Translations under genes and position numbers: made by a program | The notes under the pieces: generated by a model | What the model was told of the DNA's origin: nothing | Databases searched by the model: none | What the model saw: only the letters and a program-made list of their open reading frames with translations | Shown: one piece after another, positions 9,284 through 27,810 of the stretch | Numbering within the stretch: position 1 is the stretch's first letter | Layout: every line of letters begins with the position of its first letter | Assembly: GCA_023383815.1 (NCBI GenBank) | Contig: JAHDYG010000003.1 | Coordinates: forward strand, 1-64,000 | From: Rhodocyclaceae bacterium | GTDB lineage: Bacteria > Pseudomonadota > Gammaproteobacteria > Burkholderiales > Rhodocyclaceae | Length of the DNA stretch: 64,000 nucleotides | Direction of reading: 5' to 3'

Positions 9284-9624
9284 CGCAGATCATCGTATTG
9301 CCCCACGTGGAACTGTGCCCCGACGGGGCGGTTCTGGATGCCCCGGCCGGGGAGACGATCTGCGACAGCCTGCTGGCGAGCGGAATCGAGATCGAACACG
9401 CGTGCGAGAAGTCGTGTGCGTGCACGACCTGCCACGTGATCGTACGCGAGGGCTTTGAATCGCTCGAGGAGGCCGACGACACCGAGGAGGATCTTCTCGA
9501 CAAGGCATGGGGACTGGAGCCGCAATCCCGGCTGTCGTGCCAGGCTCGCGTTGGAAGCACGCCACTGGTGGTCGAGATTCCGCGCTACACCATCAACATG
9601 GCTCGCGAGGGGAAACACGGATGA
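9280..9624 (+). CDS. fdx: [2Fe-2S] ferredoxin of the ISC system
   Basis: 114 aa adrenodoxin-type ferredoxin that supplies electrons for cluster assembly on IscU. Ligands follow the C-x5-C-x2-C pattern in [14 protein letters not shown], with the fourth Cys in RLSCQARV. It overlaps hscA by four bases at the left and iscX by four bases at the right, so it is translationally coupled on both sides. Confidence 0.96.
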   Translation: MTQIIVLPHVELCPDGAVLDAPAGETICDSLLASGIEIEHACEKSCACTTCHVIVREGFESLEEADDTEEDLLDKAWGLEPQSRLSCQARVGSTPLVVEIPRYTINMAREGKHG

Positions 9625-9815
9625 AATGGACCGAAGTCGAAGAGATCGCCATCCAGCTCGCGGACGAGCGCCCCGAGGTGGATCCGAAGACCGTCAATTT
9701 CGTCGATCTGATGAACTGGGTGATGGCACTGCCCGAGTTCGACGACGACCCCAGGCATTGCGGCGAACGCATCCTGGAGGCGATCCAGCAGGCGTGGATC
9801 GACGAGGTGGCGTAA
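9621..9815 (+). CDS. iscX: Fe-S assembly protein IscX
   Basis: 64 aa acidic protein of the IscX/YfhJ family, which binds IscS and iron and modulates assembly. [13 protein letters not shown], the central DPKTVNFVDLMNWV and the acidic LPEFDDDP are characteristic. ATG at 9621 overlaps the fdx stop. Last gene of the operon; its stop lies in a hairpin shared with the convergent response-regulator gene. Confidence 0.95.
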   Translation: MKWTEVEEIAIQLADERPEVDPKTVNFVDLMNWVMALPEFDDDPRHCGERILEAIQQAWIDEVA

Positions 9816-9828
9816 GGGGGAGCCTTAC
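9812..9828. terminator. Hairpin at the convergent iscX / response-regulator ends
   Basis: GTAAGG (9812-9817) pairs with CCTTAC (9823-9828) around GGGAG. Both stop codons lie inside the stem. The tail lacks a clear T-run, so its strength as a terminator is uncertain, but its position between convergent genes suggests a bidirectional role. Confidence 0.45.
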
Positions 9829-10262
9829 TCCGCCGGCTCGTTGAGCTTGACCCAGTAGGCGACGATTGCACCGACAGCCTGGACGAAGTCCGGATAGTCC
9901 ACCGGCTTGCGGATGTAGCTGTTCGCTCCGAGATGATAGGCCTGCCGGATGTCGCGCGGCTCACCGGAGGTCGTCAGGATCACGACCGGCAGCAGGGCCG
10001 TGCCGGCATCGGCGCGAATCCGCCGCAACACTTCCAGACCATCGATGCGTGGGAGCTTCAGGTCGAGCAGCACCACGGCAGGGTGCACGGCGTCGGGATC
10101 CGGTTGTGCCGGATCCGCACCGAACAGGCACTCGATCGCTTCGACGCCATCGCGTGCGACGAGGACCGGGTTCGCAACGCCGTTCTTCGCGAACGCACGC
10201 AGCGTCAGGGCCTCATCGTCCGGATTGTCTTCGATCAGGAGGATCGGGCGGGTATCGACCAT
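9825..10262 (-). CDS. Single-domain response regulator
   Basis: 145 aa consisting only of a CheY-like receiver domain. The acidic pair is at residues 11-12, the phospho-acceptor Asp67 sits in LLDLKLPRIDG, and a Lys follows in YIRKPVD. The loop before the phosphorylation site is expanded, as in the Rcp1 group of receivers that pair with phytochrome-like or hybrid kinases. No kinase gene is nearby and there is no output domain, so the partner is unknown. Confidence 0.85.
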   Translation of the reverse strand: MVDTRPILLIEDNPDDEALTLRAFAKNGVANPVLVARDGVEAIECLFGADPAQPDPDAVHPAVVLLDLKLPRIDGLEVLRRIRADAGTALLPVVILTTSGEPRDIRQAYHLGANSYIRKPVDYPDFVQAVGAIVAYWVKLNEPAE

Positions 10263-10339
10263 GCGCTCATTTCATCACAAGGCGGTCGGCGCGACAATCG
10301 GCGCAAGCGTACGAATCCGCTCAGGCGCCGTGCGGTCGG

Positions 10340-13639
<3,300 letters not shown>

Positions 13640-13721
13640 GTCAGTTCTCCTGGAACGGTTGCTCTCAGGGCAGCGGGTTCGGCGCCTATGGTTTCAGTAT
13701 ACGCCGGCGCTTGGGCCTTGA

Positions 13722-14540
13722 TCAGGCCCGCAACAGGTCGTTGATCGCCGTCTTGGCGCGCGTCTGGGCGTCCACCTTCTTCACGATCACGGCGCAGTAC
13801 AGGCTGTAGCGCCCGTCGGCCGACGGCAGGCTGCCCGGCACGACCACGGAGCCTGCCGGAACCCGCCCGTAATGGATCTCGCCCGTCTCGCGGTCGAAGA
13901 TCTTCGTGCTCATTCCGATATAGACGCCCATCGACAGTACGGCGTTCTCTTCGATCACGACGCCTTCAACGACCTCGGAACGGGCACCGACGAAGACGTT
14001 GTCCTCGATGATCACCGGGCCGGCCTGGACCGGCTCGAGTACGCCTCCGATTCCGACACCACCCGAAAGATGCACGTTCTTCCCGATCTGGGCGCAGGAA
14101 CCGACGGTTGCCCAGGTGTCGACCATCGTTCCCTCATCGACATAGGCGCCGATATTCACGTAGGAGGGCATCAGGACGACATTCCTGCCGATAAAGCTGC
14201 CCCTGCGCGCCACCGCGGGGGGTACGACGCGAAAACCGCCTTCACCAAAGCGCTCGGCGGTGTAGTCGGCGAACTTGGTCGAGACCTTGTCGAAATACTG
14301 GGTGCTTGCACCGGGCATCACCCGGTTGTCCGCGAGCCGGAACGAGATCAGTACGGCCTTCTTGATCCACTGGTTGACGACCCATTGGCCGTCGGACTTC
14401 TGCGCCACGCGCAGGCGCCCGTTGTCCAGCCCGTCGAGCACGGCTTCGACTGCGTCGCGAACTTCGCGCGGGGCCGTTGACGGTGAGAGTTCGCTGCGCT
14501 TGTCGAACGCGGCGTCGATGATGTTCTGCAGATCTTGCAT
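13722..14540 (-). CDS. dapD: Tetrahydrodipicolinate N-succinyltransferase DapD
   Basis: 272 aa. It transfers succinyl from succinyl-CoA to tetrahydrodipicolinate in lysine/meso-DAP synthesis. The central left-handed beta-helix is visible as hexapeptide repeats ([19 protein letters not shown] onward, then [18 protein letters not shown]), with the RNQW-like [10 protein letters not shown] in the N-terminal domain. The stop of dapC is 21 bp upstream on the same strand. Confidence 0.96.
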   Translation of the reverse strand: MQDLQNIIDAAFDKRSELSPSTAPREVRDAVEAVLDGLDNGRLRVAQKSDGQWVVNQWIKKAVLISFRLADNRVMPGASTQYFDKVSTKFADYTAERFGEGGFRVVPPAVARRGSFIGRNVVLMPSYVNIGAYVDEGTMVDTWATVGSCAQIGKNVHLSGGVGIGGVLEPVQAGPVIIEDNVFVGARSEVVEGVVIEENAVLSMGVYIGMSTKIFDRETGEIHYGRVPAGSVVVPGSLPSADGRYSLYCAVIVKKVDAQTRAKTAINDLLRA

Positions 14541-14561
14541 CGGGGATTCCGTTATCGGTTG

Positions 14562-15755
14562 TCAGAGGTGGTTGCAGTAGGCAGCGATCCGGCCAGCGGC
14601 CTCGACACACTCCTGCGTGCCGGCGACCAGGGCGATCCGGACGAAGTTCGCGCCAGGATTGACGCCGCCGGAGTGCCGGGCAAGGAAACTGCCGGGAAGG
14701 ACCGTCACATTATATTCAGCCTGGAGGCCGCGCGCGAAGTCGGTGTCCGGGATCGGGGTGCGTGCCCAGAGGTAGAAACCGGCATCCGGGCGTTCGATCC
14801 CCAGGTGGGGCGCGAGAATGGGCATCACCCGGTCGAATTTCTCCCGGTACAAGCGGCGGTTCTCGGCGACGTGCGCCTCGTCCGCCCAGGCTGCGGCCGA
14901 CGCCGCCTGTACGCACGGGCTCATCGCGCAACCGTGATAGGTTCGATAGCGCAGGAATCCAGCGAGAAGCCTGGCGTCACCTGCGACGAATCCGGAGCGC
15001 ATGCCCGGAACGTTCGAGCGCTTGGACAGGCTAGAGAACACGACGAGATTGCGGAAATCTTCGCGACCCAGTTCGTGCGCCGCCTGCAGCGCGCCGACCG
15101 GAGGCGCGTCCTCGTCGAAATAGATCTCGGAATAGCACTCATCAGCAGCGATCACGAACCCGTGACGATCCGAGAGTTCGAACAGCCGGCGCCACTCTTC
15201 GCGCGACAGCACGCGTCCGGTCGGATTTCCGGGCGAACAGACGAACACGAGTTGCACCCGCTGCCAGGTCGGCGAGTCGACGGCATCGAAGTCGCAGGTG
15301 AAGCGCGTCTGCGCAAGGGTATTGAGGAAGACCGGATCGGCGCCGGCAAGTAGCGCAGCGCCTTCGTAGATCTGGTAGAACGGGTTCGGACACAGGACCG
15401 CGGCGCCCGGACCGCTGCGGTCGATCACGCACTGGGCAAATGCGAACAAGGCTTCACGCGAGCCATTGACGGGCAGCACCTGCGTCGCGATGTCGGGAGC
15501 AGGAATCCCGTACCGGCGCGCGATCCAGCCGGAGACCGCCTCGCGCAGCGCAACGGAACCTTGCGTGACCGGATACACCGCCAGGCCGGAAAGCTCGGCC
15601 ACCAGGGCTTCGGCGATGAAACCCGGCGTCGGGTGTTGCGGCTCTCCGATCGACAGGCGGATCGGTCGGTACGCAGCCGGAGCGCTCAGGCCGGCGAACA
15701 GTTCGCGCAGTTTTTCAAACGGGTACGGGTGGAGTCGGTCGAGATCGGGATTCAC
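14562..15755 (-). CDS. dapC: Succinyldiaminopimelate transaminase DapC
   Basis: 397 aa PLP-dependent class I aminotransferase. PLP lysine lies in FSSLSKRSNVPGMRSGF, and RIALV near the end holds the substrate arginine. Position directly before dapD supports DapC, which makes N-succinyl-LL-DAP from the keto precursor. GTG at 15755 gives the family N-terminus (NPDLDRLHPYPFEKLRELF); an upstream ATG at 15824 would add 23 unlikely residues and reach almost to the smc start. Divergent from smc, with 101 bp between the starts. Confidence 0.88.
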   Translation of the reverse strand: MNPDLDRLHPYPFEKLRELFAGLSAPAAYRPIRLSIGEPQHPTPGFIAEALVAELSGLAVYPVTQGSVALREAVSGWIARRYGIPAPDIATQVLPVNGSREALFAFAQCVIDRSGPGAAVLCPNPFYQIYEGAALLAGADPVFLNTLAQTRFTCDFDAVDSPTWQRVQLVFVCSPGNPTGRVLSREEWRRLFELSDRHGFVIAADECYSEIYFDEDAPPVGALQAAHELGREDFRNLVVFSSLSKRSNVPGMRSGFVAGDARLLAGFLRYRTYHGCAMSPCVQAASAAAWADEAHVAENRRLYREKFDRVMPILAPHLGIERPDAGFYLWARTPIPDTDFARGLQAEYNVTVLPGSFLARHSGGVNPGANFVRIALVAGTQECVEAAGRIAAYCNHL

Positions 15756-15856
15756 GCTGAAAGGGGCTCTGGCAGAGAGGCTCGGAACAGGGGGCAATGC
15801 ATTGCAGATGGTATCATGCCCCATTCCGTCCCGACCCCGACCGAGTCCCGTCCGAC

Positions 15857-18800
15857 GTGCGTCTCTCCAAGCTGAAACTGGCCGGCTTCAAGACCTTCGT
15901 TGACCCGACGACCATCCAGATCCCCGGAAATCTCGTCGGCGTCGTTGGTCCGAACGGGTGTGGAAAGTCGAACATCATCGATGCCGTGCGCTGGGTGCTC
16001 GGAGAAAGCCGTGCCAGCGCCTTGCGCGGCGAATCGATGCAGGACGTGATCTTCAACGGTTCGACGACGCGCAAGCCGGTTTCGCGGGCGAGCGTCGAGC
16101 TGGTCTTCGACAACCACGAGAGCCGGGTTTCGGGCCAGTGGGCACGCTTTTCGGAGATTTCGGTCAAGCGCGTGCTCGATCGCAGCGGTGAGTCCACCTA
16201 CCTCATCAACAACCTGCAGGTCCGCCGCAAGGACGTCATCGATCTGTTTCTCGGCACCGGGCTCGGTCCGCGCGCCTACGCGATCATCGAACAGGGCATG
16301 ATCTCGCGCATCATCGAGGCGCGACCGGAAGAGATCCGCAGCTTCCTCGAGGAAGCGGCCGGCGTCACGCGCTACCGCGAGCGGCGCCGCGAGACCGAGG
16401 GAAGGCTGGCAGATGCCCGCGACAACCTTGCACGCCTGGACGATATCTGCAGTGAGCTTGGAGAGCGGATCACCCACCTCGATGCGCAGGCCCGGGTTGC
16501 AATCCGCTACCGCGAACTGAACGACGCCCACCGATCGCGGCAGCAGGTACTGTGGCTGCTCAAGCGCAACGAAGCGCGCAACGAGCAGGACCGTCTGCGC
16601 GGGGAGCTGCATGGTTTGTCGCAACGCCTCGAGCTCGACAACGAACGGCTCCTCGCCCTCGAGACGGAAATCGAAACGGCTCGCGAGGCGCATCACCTGA
16701 CGAGCGCCGCAGTGCAGGAGGCGCAGAACCGCCTCTTTGCCGCCAGCGCAGAAGTGACCCGCCTCGAATCCGAGATCCGGCATTTGCAGGATGCGCGCCG
16801 GCGCGTGCTCGAACGCCTCGGTGAGCTCGAACGGGAACAGACCCATTGGCGTGAACGCCAGGAAGGGCTTTCGGGTGAGCGTTCGCGCTGGAGCGAACTT
16901 CTGGACCATGCCCGCCTGCGCATGGCTCGAGCCGAAGCCGGCCACGCGGAGTGCGCGGAGCGCCTGTCCCGGGCGGACGCGTCCTTCCGCGAGGCGGAGG
17001 GCCAGGTCGAGCGTGCGCGCCACGACCTCACGAACACGGAGCAGCTCTGGCGCGTGGCCGAAACGCAGTGCGCCAGTGCGTCGCGCGCGCTGGAGAGCGT
17101 CGCCCAGCGCAGGCAGCGGATCGAGAATGACGCACAAGGCGTCCTCGGCCCCGATCCGCAAGAGCTTGAGCGGCAGCGGGAGTCCGTCGCGACGCTCGAA
17201 GTGGCTGTCGAGGCGACGCGTGGCGAGACGGACCGTGCGCAGCTTCGATTCACCGGATCACAGACCACGCTGCGCGATGCGCTGGAGCACGAGCGGGCGA
17301 TCCAGCAGCAGTTGACCGAACTGCGTGCGCGCCATGATGCCTTGAGCCAGCTGCAGCAACGCGTGCAAGCGCAGGGCAGACTCGGAGACTGGCTCAGACG
17401 GCACGCCCTCGCCGATCTGCCGCCGTTGTGGCGCGCGATCGAAGTGCGTCCGGGCTGGGAACTGGCGCTCGAGGCGGTGCTTCGAGAACGTCTCAAGGCT
17501 CTGGACGGGGGGGGCGGGAGTGCGGTCGCAGCGCTCCTGGACGCCGATCCACCCGAGTCTCTGGCGCTGATCCTGAATCGACCGACGGCCGGAATGGCCC
17601 GTGCAGAAGACGCTGGACAAGCCGGATGGCACAGACTGATCGATCTGCTCGAGATCGCCGATCCGGCCCATCGAGCTGTGCTCGCGGACTGGTTGCAAGG
17701 CTGGTTTGCTGTCGAATCGGTGGTCGACTGGATCGACCAGCGAGAGCTTCTGGAGCCAGGCGTGCGGCTCGTCGATCGCCGCGGTCGTACTCTCGAGAGG
17801 GGCCTTCTGCAACATTTTTCTCCGGATGCCCGGACGCACGGGGTGATCGAGCGGCAGCGCGAAATCGATCAGCTGTCCGAACAGCGCGAGCGGATGGAGA
17901 CCGAGTTCGAGCGGGTGCAGCAGTCGCTCGCGCTGGCACAGCAGGACGCATCATCCGCCCAGGAGGCGATCGAGCGCTTGCGCCGCAGGATGCAGGACAC
18001 TCAGCAGCAACTGCACGGTGCGCAGGTTGCTGCACTGCGGCTGGAACAGGAGCACCAGCGCGCGATCGAACGCAACGACCGGCTGGCGAGGGATCTGGCC
18101 GATCTCGCCCACCATGAAGCCGTGGAGCGGGCGCACCTTGAAGTGGCAGAGCGGGACCGGCATCGCCATGATGAGCTGGCAGCCCTGCAGCGCGAAGTAC
18201 TGGATTCGGCGCGACAGATCCAGAACGAACGTTCGGAACAGCTGCGGGAGTTGCGCGCGCTGGAACAGGCGGCAGCGCGTGAGTTGCAGGAAGCCGCATT
18301 CGCGGAACGCGAATGTACGGGGCGCATCGAGGAAATCGAGCGAACGCTGGCGCTGGCCCGGGTCGAGCTCACACGCATCGCCGACGAACGTGGATTGCGC
18401 GAACGCGATCTCGAGGCGAGCAACGGCGAAGACAGCCAGCGGGCGCTGGACCAGGCGCTGACGGAGCGCTCGCTGCGCGAAGCGAGCCTGGCCGCATGCC
18501 GCACCGGACAGGAGGAGGCGGCGCAGCATCTGCGCCAGTGCGAGGAGATGCGGTTGAGGATCGAGCAGGATGCGCGACCGGTGCGCGAGCGGGTCGGCGA
18601 ACTGCGGTTGTCGCTGCAGGCGGCCGAACTGGCCGCCGCTCAGTTCGAGGAGCGACTGCGGGAAACCGGAGCTGACGAAGCGCAAGTTGCCACGCTGCTC
18701 GACGTATCCGAATCGGTGCGCGAGAACGTTCTCGTACGCGAGATCGCCCGCCTAGGTCGTGAGATCACCGAACTCGGACACGTCAACCTTGCCGCCCTCG

Positions 18801-19396
18801 ATGAACTGAGCGCGGCGCAGCAACGCAAGTCCTACCTCGATGCGCAGCACACGGACCTGACTGCTGCAATCGAGACGCTGGAGGATGCGATCCGGCGGAT
18901 CGACCGTGAAACGCGCGAACAGCTCCGTGCCACGTACGAAACGGTTTCACGCCACTTCAGCGCGCTGTTCCCGCAGCTCTTCGGAGGCGGACAGGCACAG
19001 TTGCTGCTGACCGGCGACGAGATCCTCGATGCCGGCATCCAGATCCTTGCCCAACCTCCCGGCAAGAAGAACACCTCGATCCATCTGCTTTCGGGTGGGG
19101 AAAAGGCGCTCACCGCAATTGCGCTGGTCTTCGCGATGTTTCAGCTCAACCCCGCACCGTTTTGCATGCTTGACGAGGTCGACGCGCCGTTGGACGATGC
19201 GAATACCGAGCGGTATTGCCAGATGGTCCGGCGCATGACGGAGCAAACCCAGTTCATTTTCATCAGCCATAGCAAGGTGACGATGGAGATCGCCCGCCAC
19301 CTGATCGGCGTGACCATGCAGGAGCGGGGCGTTTCGCGGGTCGTCGAAGTGGATATCGAAGAGGCATTGCGCATGGCCGAAGCGGCCGTCGCCTGA
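15857..19396 (+). CDS. smc: Chromosome segregation ATPase SMC
   Basis: 1179 aa with GTG start. Walker A is GPNGCGKSN near residue 32. Long coiled-coil arms flank a hinge at about 510-640. The C-terminal head has the ABC signature LLSGGEKAL and Walker B in CMLDEVDAPLDD. SMC dimers with ScpA/ScpB extrude and organise chromosomal DNA. An open frame reaches 60 bases further left, but family members start at VRLSKLKLAGFKTF. First gene of a run with zipA, ligA and galU. Confidence 0.95.
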   Translation: MRLSKLKLAGFKTFVDPTTIQIPGNLVGVVGPNGCGKSNIIDAVRWVLGESRASALRGESMQDVIFNGSTTRKPVSRASVELVFDNHESRVSGQWARFSEISVKRVLDRSGESTYLINNLQVRRKDVIDLFLGTGLGPRAYAIIEQGMISRIIEARPEEIRSFLEEAAGVTRYRERRRETEGRLADARDNLARLDDICSELGERITHLDAQARVAIRYRELNDAHRSRQQVLWLLKRNEARNEQDRLRGELHGLSQRLELDNERLLALETEIETAREAHHLTSAAVQEAQNRLFAASAEVTRLESEIRHLQDARRRVLERLGELEREQTHWRERQEGLSGERSRWSELLDHARLRMARAEAGHAECAERLSRADASFREAEGQVERARHDLTNTEQLWRVAETQCASASRALESVAQRRQRIENDAQGVLGPDPQELERQRESVATLEVAVEATRGETDRAQLRFTGSQTTLRDALEHERAIQQQLTELRARHDALSQLQQRVQAQGRLGDWLRRHALADLPPLWRAIEVRPGWELALEAVLRERLKALDGGGGSAVAALLDADPPESLALILNRPTAGMARAEDAGQAGWHRLIDLLEIADPAHRAVLADWLQGWFAVESVVDWIDQRELLEPGVRLVDRRGRTLERGLLQHFSPDARTHGVIERQREIDQLSEQRERMETEFERVQQSLALAQQDASSAQEAIERLRRRMQDTQQQLHGAQVAALRLEQEHQRAIERNDRLARDLADLAHHEAVERAHLEVAERDRHRHDELAALQREVLDSARQIQNERSEQLRELRALEQAAARELQEAAFAERECTGRIEEIERTLALARVELTRIADERGLRERDLEASNGEDSQRALDQALTERSLREASLAACRTGQEEAAQHLRQCEEMRLRIEQDARPVRERVGELRLSLQAAELAAAQFEERLRETGADEAQVATLLDVSESVRENVLVREIARLGREITELGHVNLAALDELSAAQQRKSYLDAQHTDLTAAIETLEDAIRRIDRETREQLRATYETVSRHFSALFPQLFGGGQAQLLLTGDEILDAGIQILAQPPGKKNTSIHLLSGGEKALTAIALVFAMFQLNPAPFCMLDEVDAPLDDANTERYCQMVRRMTEQTQFIFISHSKVTMEIARHLIGVTMQERGVSRVVEVDIEEALRMAEAAVA

Positions 19397-19411
19397 CAGA
19401 CAGGACTAGAG

Positions 19412-23480
<4,069 letters not shown>

Positions 23481-23492
23481 CGAGTGCACGAA

Positions 23493-23515
23493 AAAACGCC
23501 CGTTCAGGGCGTTTT
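23493..23515. terminator. Bidirectional terminator between galU and typA
   Basis: AAAACGCCC and GGGCGTTTT form a perfect 9-bp stem around GTTCA. It has an A-run on one side and a T-run on the other, so it can serve both convergent genes. Confidence 0.9.
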
Positions 23516-23535
23516 CTGCTTGCGGAGGAGGGGGT

Positions 23536-25353
<1,818 letters not shown>

Positions 25354-25461
25354 GGGCGAGGAGGGCGAATGAAAATGAAAAAGTTGACAATCCTAACACG
25401 GATGGCGCACCGCAGCATCCGTCACCTCAAGATTCAGACGCAGACGCCGCAGTTCGATCGA

Positions 25462-25491
25462 TCGACCGGCGATCCGGCAGACTGCTAGAAT
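25462..25491 (+). promoter_or_regulatory. Candidate extended -10 promoter for mtnP
   Basis: TGCTAGAAT (25483-25491) is an extended -10 element. TCGACC (25462-25467) lies 18 bp upstream as a weak -35. The mtnP ATG is 29 nt after the -10 box. Confidence 0.45.
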
Positions 25492-25520
25492 CCACGCCGA
25501 ACCTGAACGGAGAATCAAGG

Positions 25521-26258
25521 ATGCTCGGAATCATTGGCGGCAGCGGGCTGACACAATTGTCGACACTGGAGATCGTCCGGCGCGAGGTGGTTCGCACTCC
25601 GTACGGAGAACCGTCGGGGGCGTTGCTGTTCGGCAGGCTCCGTGAGCACGCGGTCGTGTTTCTGGCGCGACACGGCTACGGTCACACGATTCCTCCGCAC
25701 CTTGTGAACTATCGCGCCAATATCTGGGCTCTGAAGGAGGCGGGCGCCGAAGCGATCGTTTCGGTCGCTTCAGTCGGTGGCATTCGGACCGAGTTCAAAC
25801 CAGGCACTCTCGTCGTGCCACACCAGATCATCGATTACACGTGGGGCCGCATCGGCACCTTCTATGACAGTTGCGACGAACCCGTTCATCACATCGATTT
25901 CACCCATCCCTATGATCACACCCTGCGGCGACGCATCCTTGCCGCTGCTGCGGCAGTGTCGGAGGTCGTGATCGACGGCGGTGTCTATGCTGCGGCACAA
26001 GGACCACGGCTCGAAACCGCAGCCGAAATCGACCGGATGGAGCGCGACGGCGCCGACCTCGTAGGGATGACCGGTATGCCGGAAGCCGCACTTGCAAGAG
26101 AGATCGGGCTGCCGTATGCCGCGATCAATGTCGTCGCGAATCATGCGGCAGGACGTGCGTCCAGCGAAAGCGGAATCGAGTTCGCAAGCATCGAGGTCGT
26201 CTTGCAGGGTGCCATGGCGCGCGTGAGACGGATTCTCGAATCCATCGGTTCGGACTGA
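25521..26258 (+). CDS. mtnP: S-methyl-5'-thioinosine phosphorylase
   Basis: 245 aa purine nucleoside phosphorylase of the MTAP/MTIP group. The phosphate loop is IIGGSGL, then ARHGYGHTIPPH and VASVGGIRTEF. The signature VGMTGMPEAALAREIGL matches the Pseudomonas type that cleaves methylthioinosine rather than methylthioadenosine. It salvages the methylthio nucleoside left by polyamine synthesis. Substrate assignment rests on the length and this motif only. An extended -10 promoter lies upstream and GGAG precedes the ATG. Confidence 0.82.
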   Translation: MLGIIGGSGLTQLSTLEIVRREVVRTPYGEPSGALLFGRLREHAVVFLARHGYGHTIPPHLVNYRANIWALKEAGAEAIVSVASVGGIRTEFKPGTLVVPHQIIDYTWGRIGTFYDSCDEPVHHIDFTHPYDHTLRRRILAAAAAVSEVVIDGGVYAAAQGPRLETAAEIDRMERDGADLVGMTGMPEAALAREIGLPYAAINVVANHAAGRASSESGIEFASIEVVLQGAMARVRRILESIGSD

Positions 26259-26325
26259 GCATCTTCGAGCCCCTGCGCACGACGATGGATCCGAGACAGA
26301 CAGCCCCTGGATTTCTTTCAATGTG

Positions 26326-26371
26326 CGAATCGCGGATTCGTTCCTTGTAAAGCGCCATAATTTGTATTATG
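26326..26371. repeat. Two small inverted repeats in the mtnP-radA convergent gap
   Basis: CGAATC/GATTCG with a 3-nt loop (26326-26340), then CATAAT/ATTATG around TTGT (26356-26371). The second is unusually AT-rich for this genome. The 172-bp gap lies between the 3' ends of mtnP and radA and has no coding frame I can support. They may be weak terminators. Confidence 0.45.
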
Positions 26372-26430
26372 TAAACGTTGATCGCGGTTCGAGGCTGTCT
26401 GCTTCCTCCGCTGTACTGATCCTTTACCCT

Positions 26431-27810
26431 TCAAGCGCTCGAATCCAGGTCACGTGCGCGATCGATGGCCTCTTCGATCCGGTCGACCGCGATGATCTGC
26501 AAGCTTCCGATGGTCTGTCTGGGCGCGTTGGCGCGTGGAATGATCGCGAACGAGAAGCCGAGCTTCTCGGCTTCCCTCAATCGTTCCTGGCCTCGCGGCG
26601 CAGGCCTGATCTCTCCGGCCAGTCCAACCTCGCCAAACACGGCCAGCCCACGCGGAAGCGGCCGGTCGCGCAGCGATGAAACAATGGCGAGAAGGATGGC
26701 GAGATCCGCTGCGGGTTCGGCGATCTTCACCCCACCGACCGCATTGATGAACACGTCCTGGTCGGAGCAGACGATGCCTGCGTGGCGGTGCAGTACTGCG
26801 AGGAGCATTGCGAGACGGTTCTGTTCGATGCCCACACCCAAACGACGAGGATTCGGGCTGTGGGCGGCATCCACGAGCGCCTGAATCTCGACCAGAAGGG
26901 GCCGCGACCCTTCCTGGGTCACCAGCACCGCACTTCCTGAAACCTTGCGGTCATGCTGCGAAAGGAAGAGCGCGGACGGGTTGCTCACTCCGCGCAGTCC
27001 TCTGTCGGTCATCGCGAACACGCCCAGTTCGTTGACCGCCCCGAACCGGTTCTTGAAGGCCCGTACCAGACGGAAGCTCGAGTGGGTATCCCCTTCGAAG
27101 TACAGTACGGTGTCGACCATGTGCTCCAGCACGCGCGGCCCGGCCAGCGCGCCATCCTTCGTCACGTGGCCGATCATGATCAGGATGGTGCCGCTTTGCT
27201 TGGCAAAGCGCGTCAGTTGCGCAGCACATTCGCGCACCTGACCGACCGAGCCGGGTGCCGACTGGAGCGCTTCGGAATACAGGGTCTGGATCGAATCGAT
27301 CACTGCAAGCCGTGGGGCATCCTCCTTCAGTACGGCCAGGATGCGTTCGAGGTTGATTTCCGCGAGCAGTTGCAGACCACCCGGTTCGAGCTGCAGACGC
27401 CTCGCCCGCAGCGCTACCTGTTCCCCCGACTCCTCACCGCTTACATAGACCGCCTTGTGCCGGGACGCAAGGCTGGTCAGGGCCTGCAGAAGCAGTGTCG
27501 ACTTGCCGATGCCGGGGTCTCCTCCGATCAGGACCACCGCACCATTGACCAGGCCGCCGCCGAGAACCCGATCGAACTCGTCAATTCCGGTGGGCAGTCT
27601 GGGTTCTGTGCGCGGTTCGAGCTCTGCCAGCTGCTGCAACCGATTCGTAGTGCCCGCAAGGTGTGCAAAGCGTGCGGACGCTGCCCCCCCCTGCTCCACG
27701 ATCGTTTCGTCCATCGTGTTCCAGGCCTTGCAGGCAGGACATTGCCCCTGCCAGCGAGGCGCCTGCGCACCGCATTCGGTACAGACATAGACCGGCTTTG
27801 CCCGTGCCAT
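26431..27810 (-). CDS. radA: DNA repair protein RadA
   Basis: 459 aa RecA-like ATPase that promotes branch migration in recombination. N-terminal zinc finger with CTECG then CPAC (residues about 10-30). Walker A is GGDPGIGKST. The RadA-specific KNRFG motif is visible in FKNRFGAVNE, and a Lon-protease-like C-terminal domain follows (about 290-459). ATG overlaps the stop of the LysR gene by one base, so the two are probably co-transcribed. Confidence 0.96.
   Translation of the reverse strand: MARAKPVYVCTECGAQAPRWQGQCPACKAWNTMDETIVEQGGAASARFAHLAGTTNRLQQLAELEPRTEPRLPTGIDEFDRVLGGGLVNGAVVLIGGDPGIGKSTLLLQALTSLASRHKAVYVSGEESGEQVALRARRLQLEPGGLQLLAEINLERILAVLKEDAPRLAVIDSIQTLYSEALQSAPGSVGQVRECAAQLTRFAKQSGTILIMIGHVTKDGALAGPRVLEHMVDTVLYFEGDTHSSFRLVRAFKNRFGAVNELGVFAMTDRGLRGVSNPSALFLSQHDRKVSGSAVLVTQEGSRPLLVEIQALVDAAHSPNPRRLGVGIEQNRLAMLLAVLHRHAGIVCSDQDVFINAVGGVKIAEPAADLAILLAIVSSLRDRPLPRGLAVFGEVGLAGEIRPAPRGQERLREAEKLGFSFAIIPRANAPRQTIGSLQIIAVDRIEEAIDRARDLDSSA

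Noticed and set aside
15797-15856. Upstream ATG for smc
   Set aside because: The extra 20 residues have no likeness to SMC, and the GTG at 15857 gives the conserved family N-terminus.
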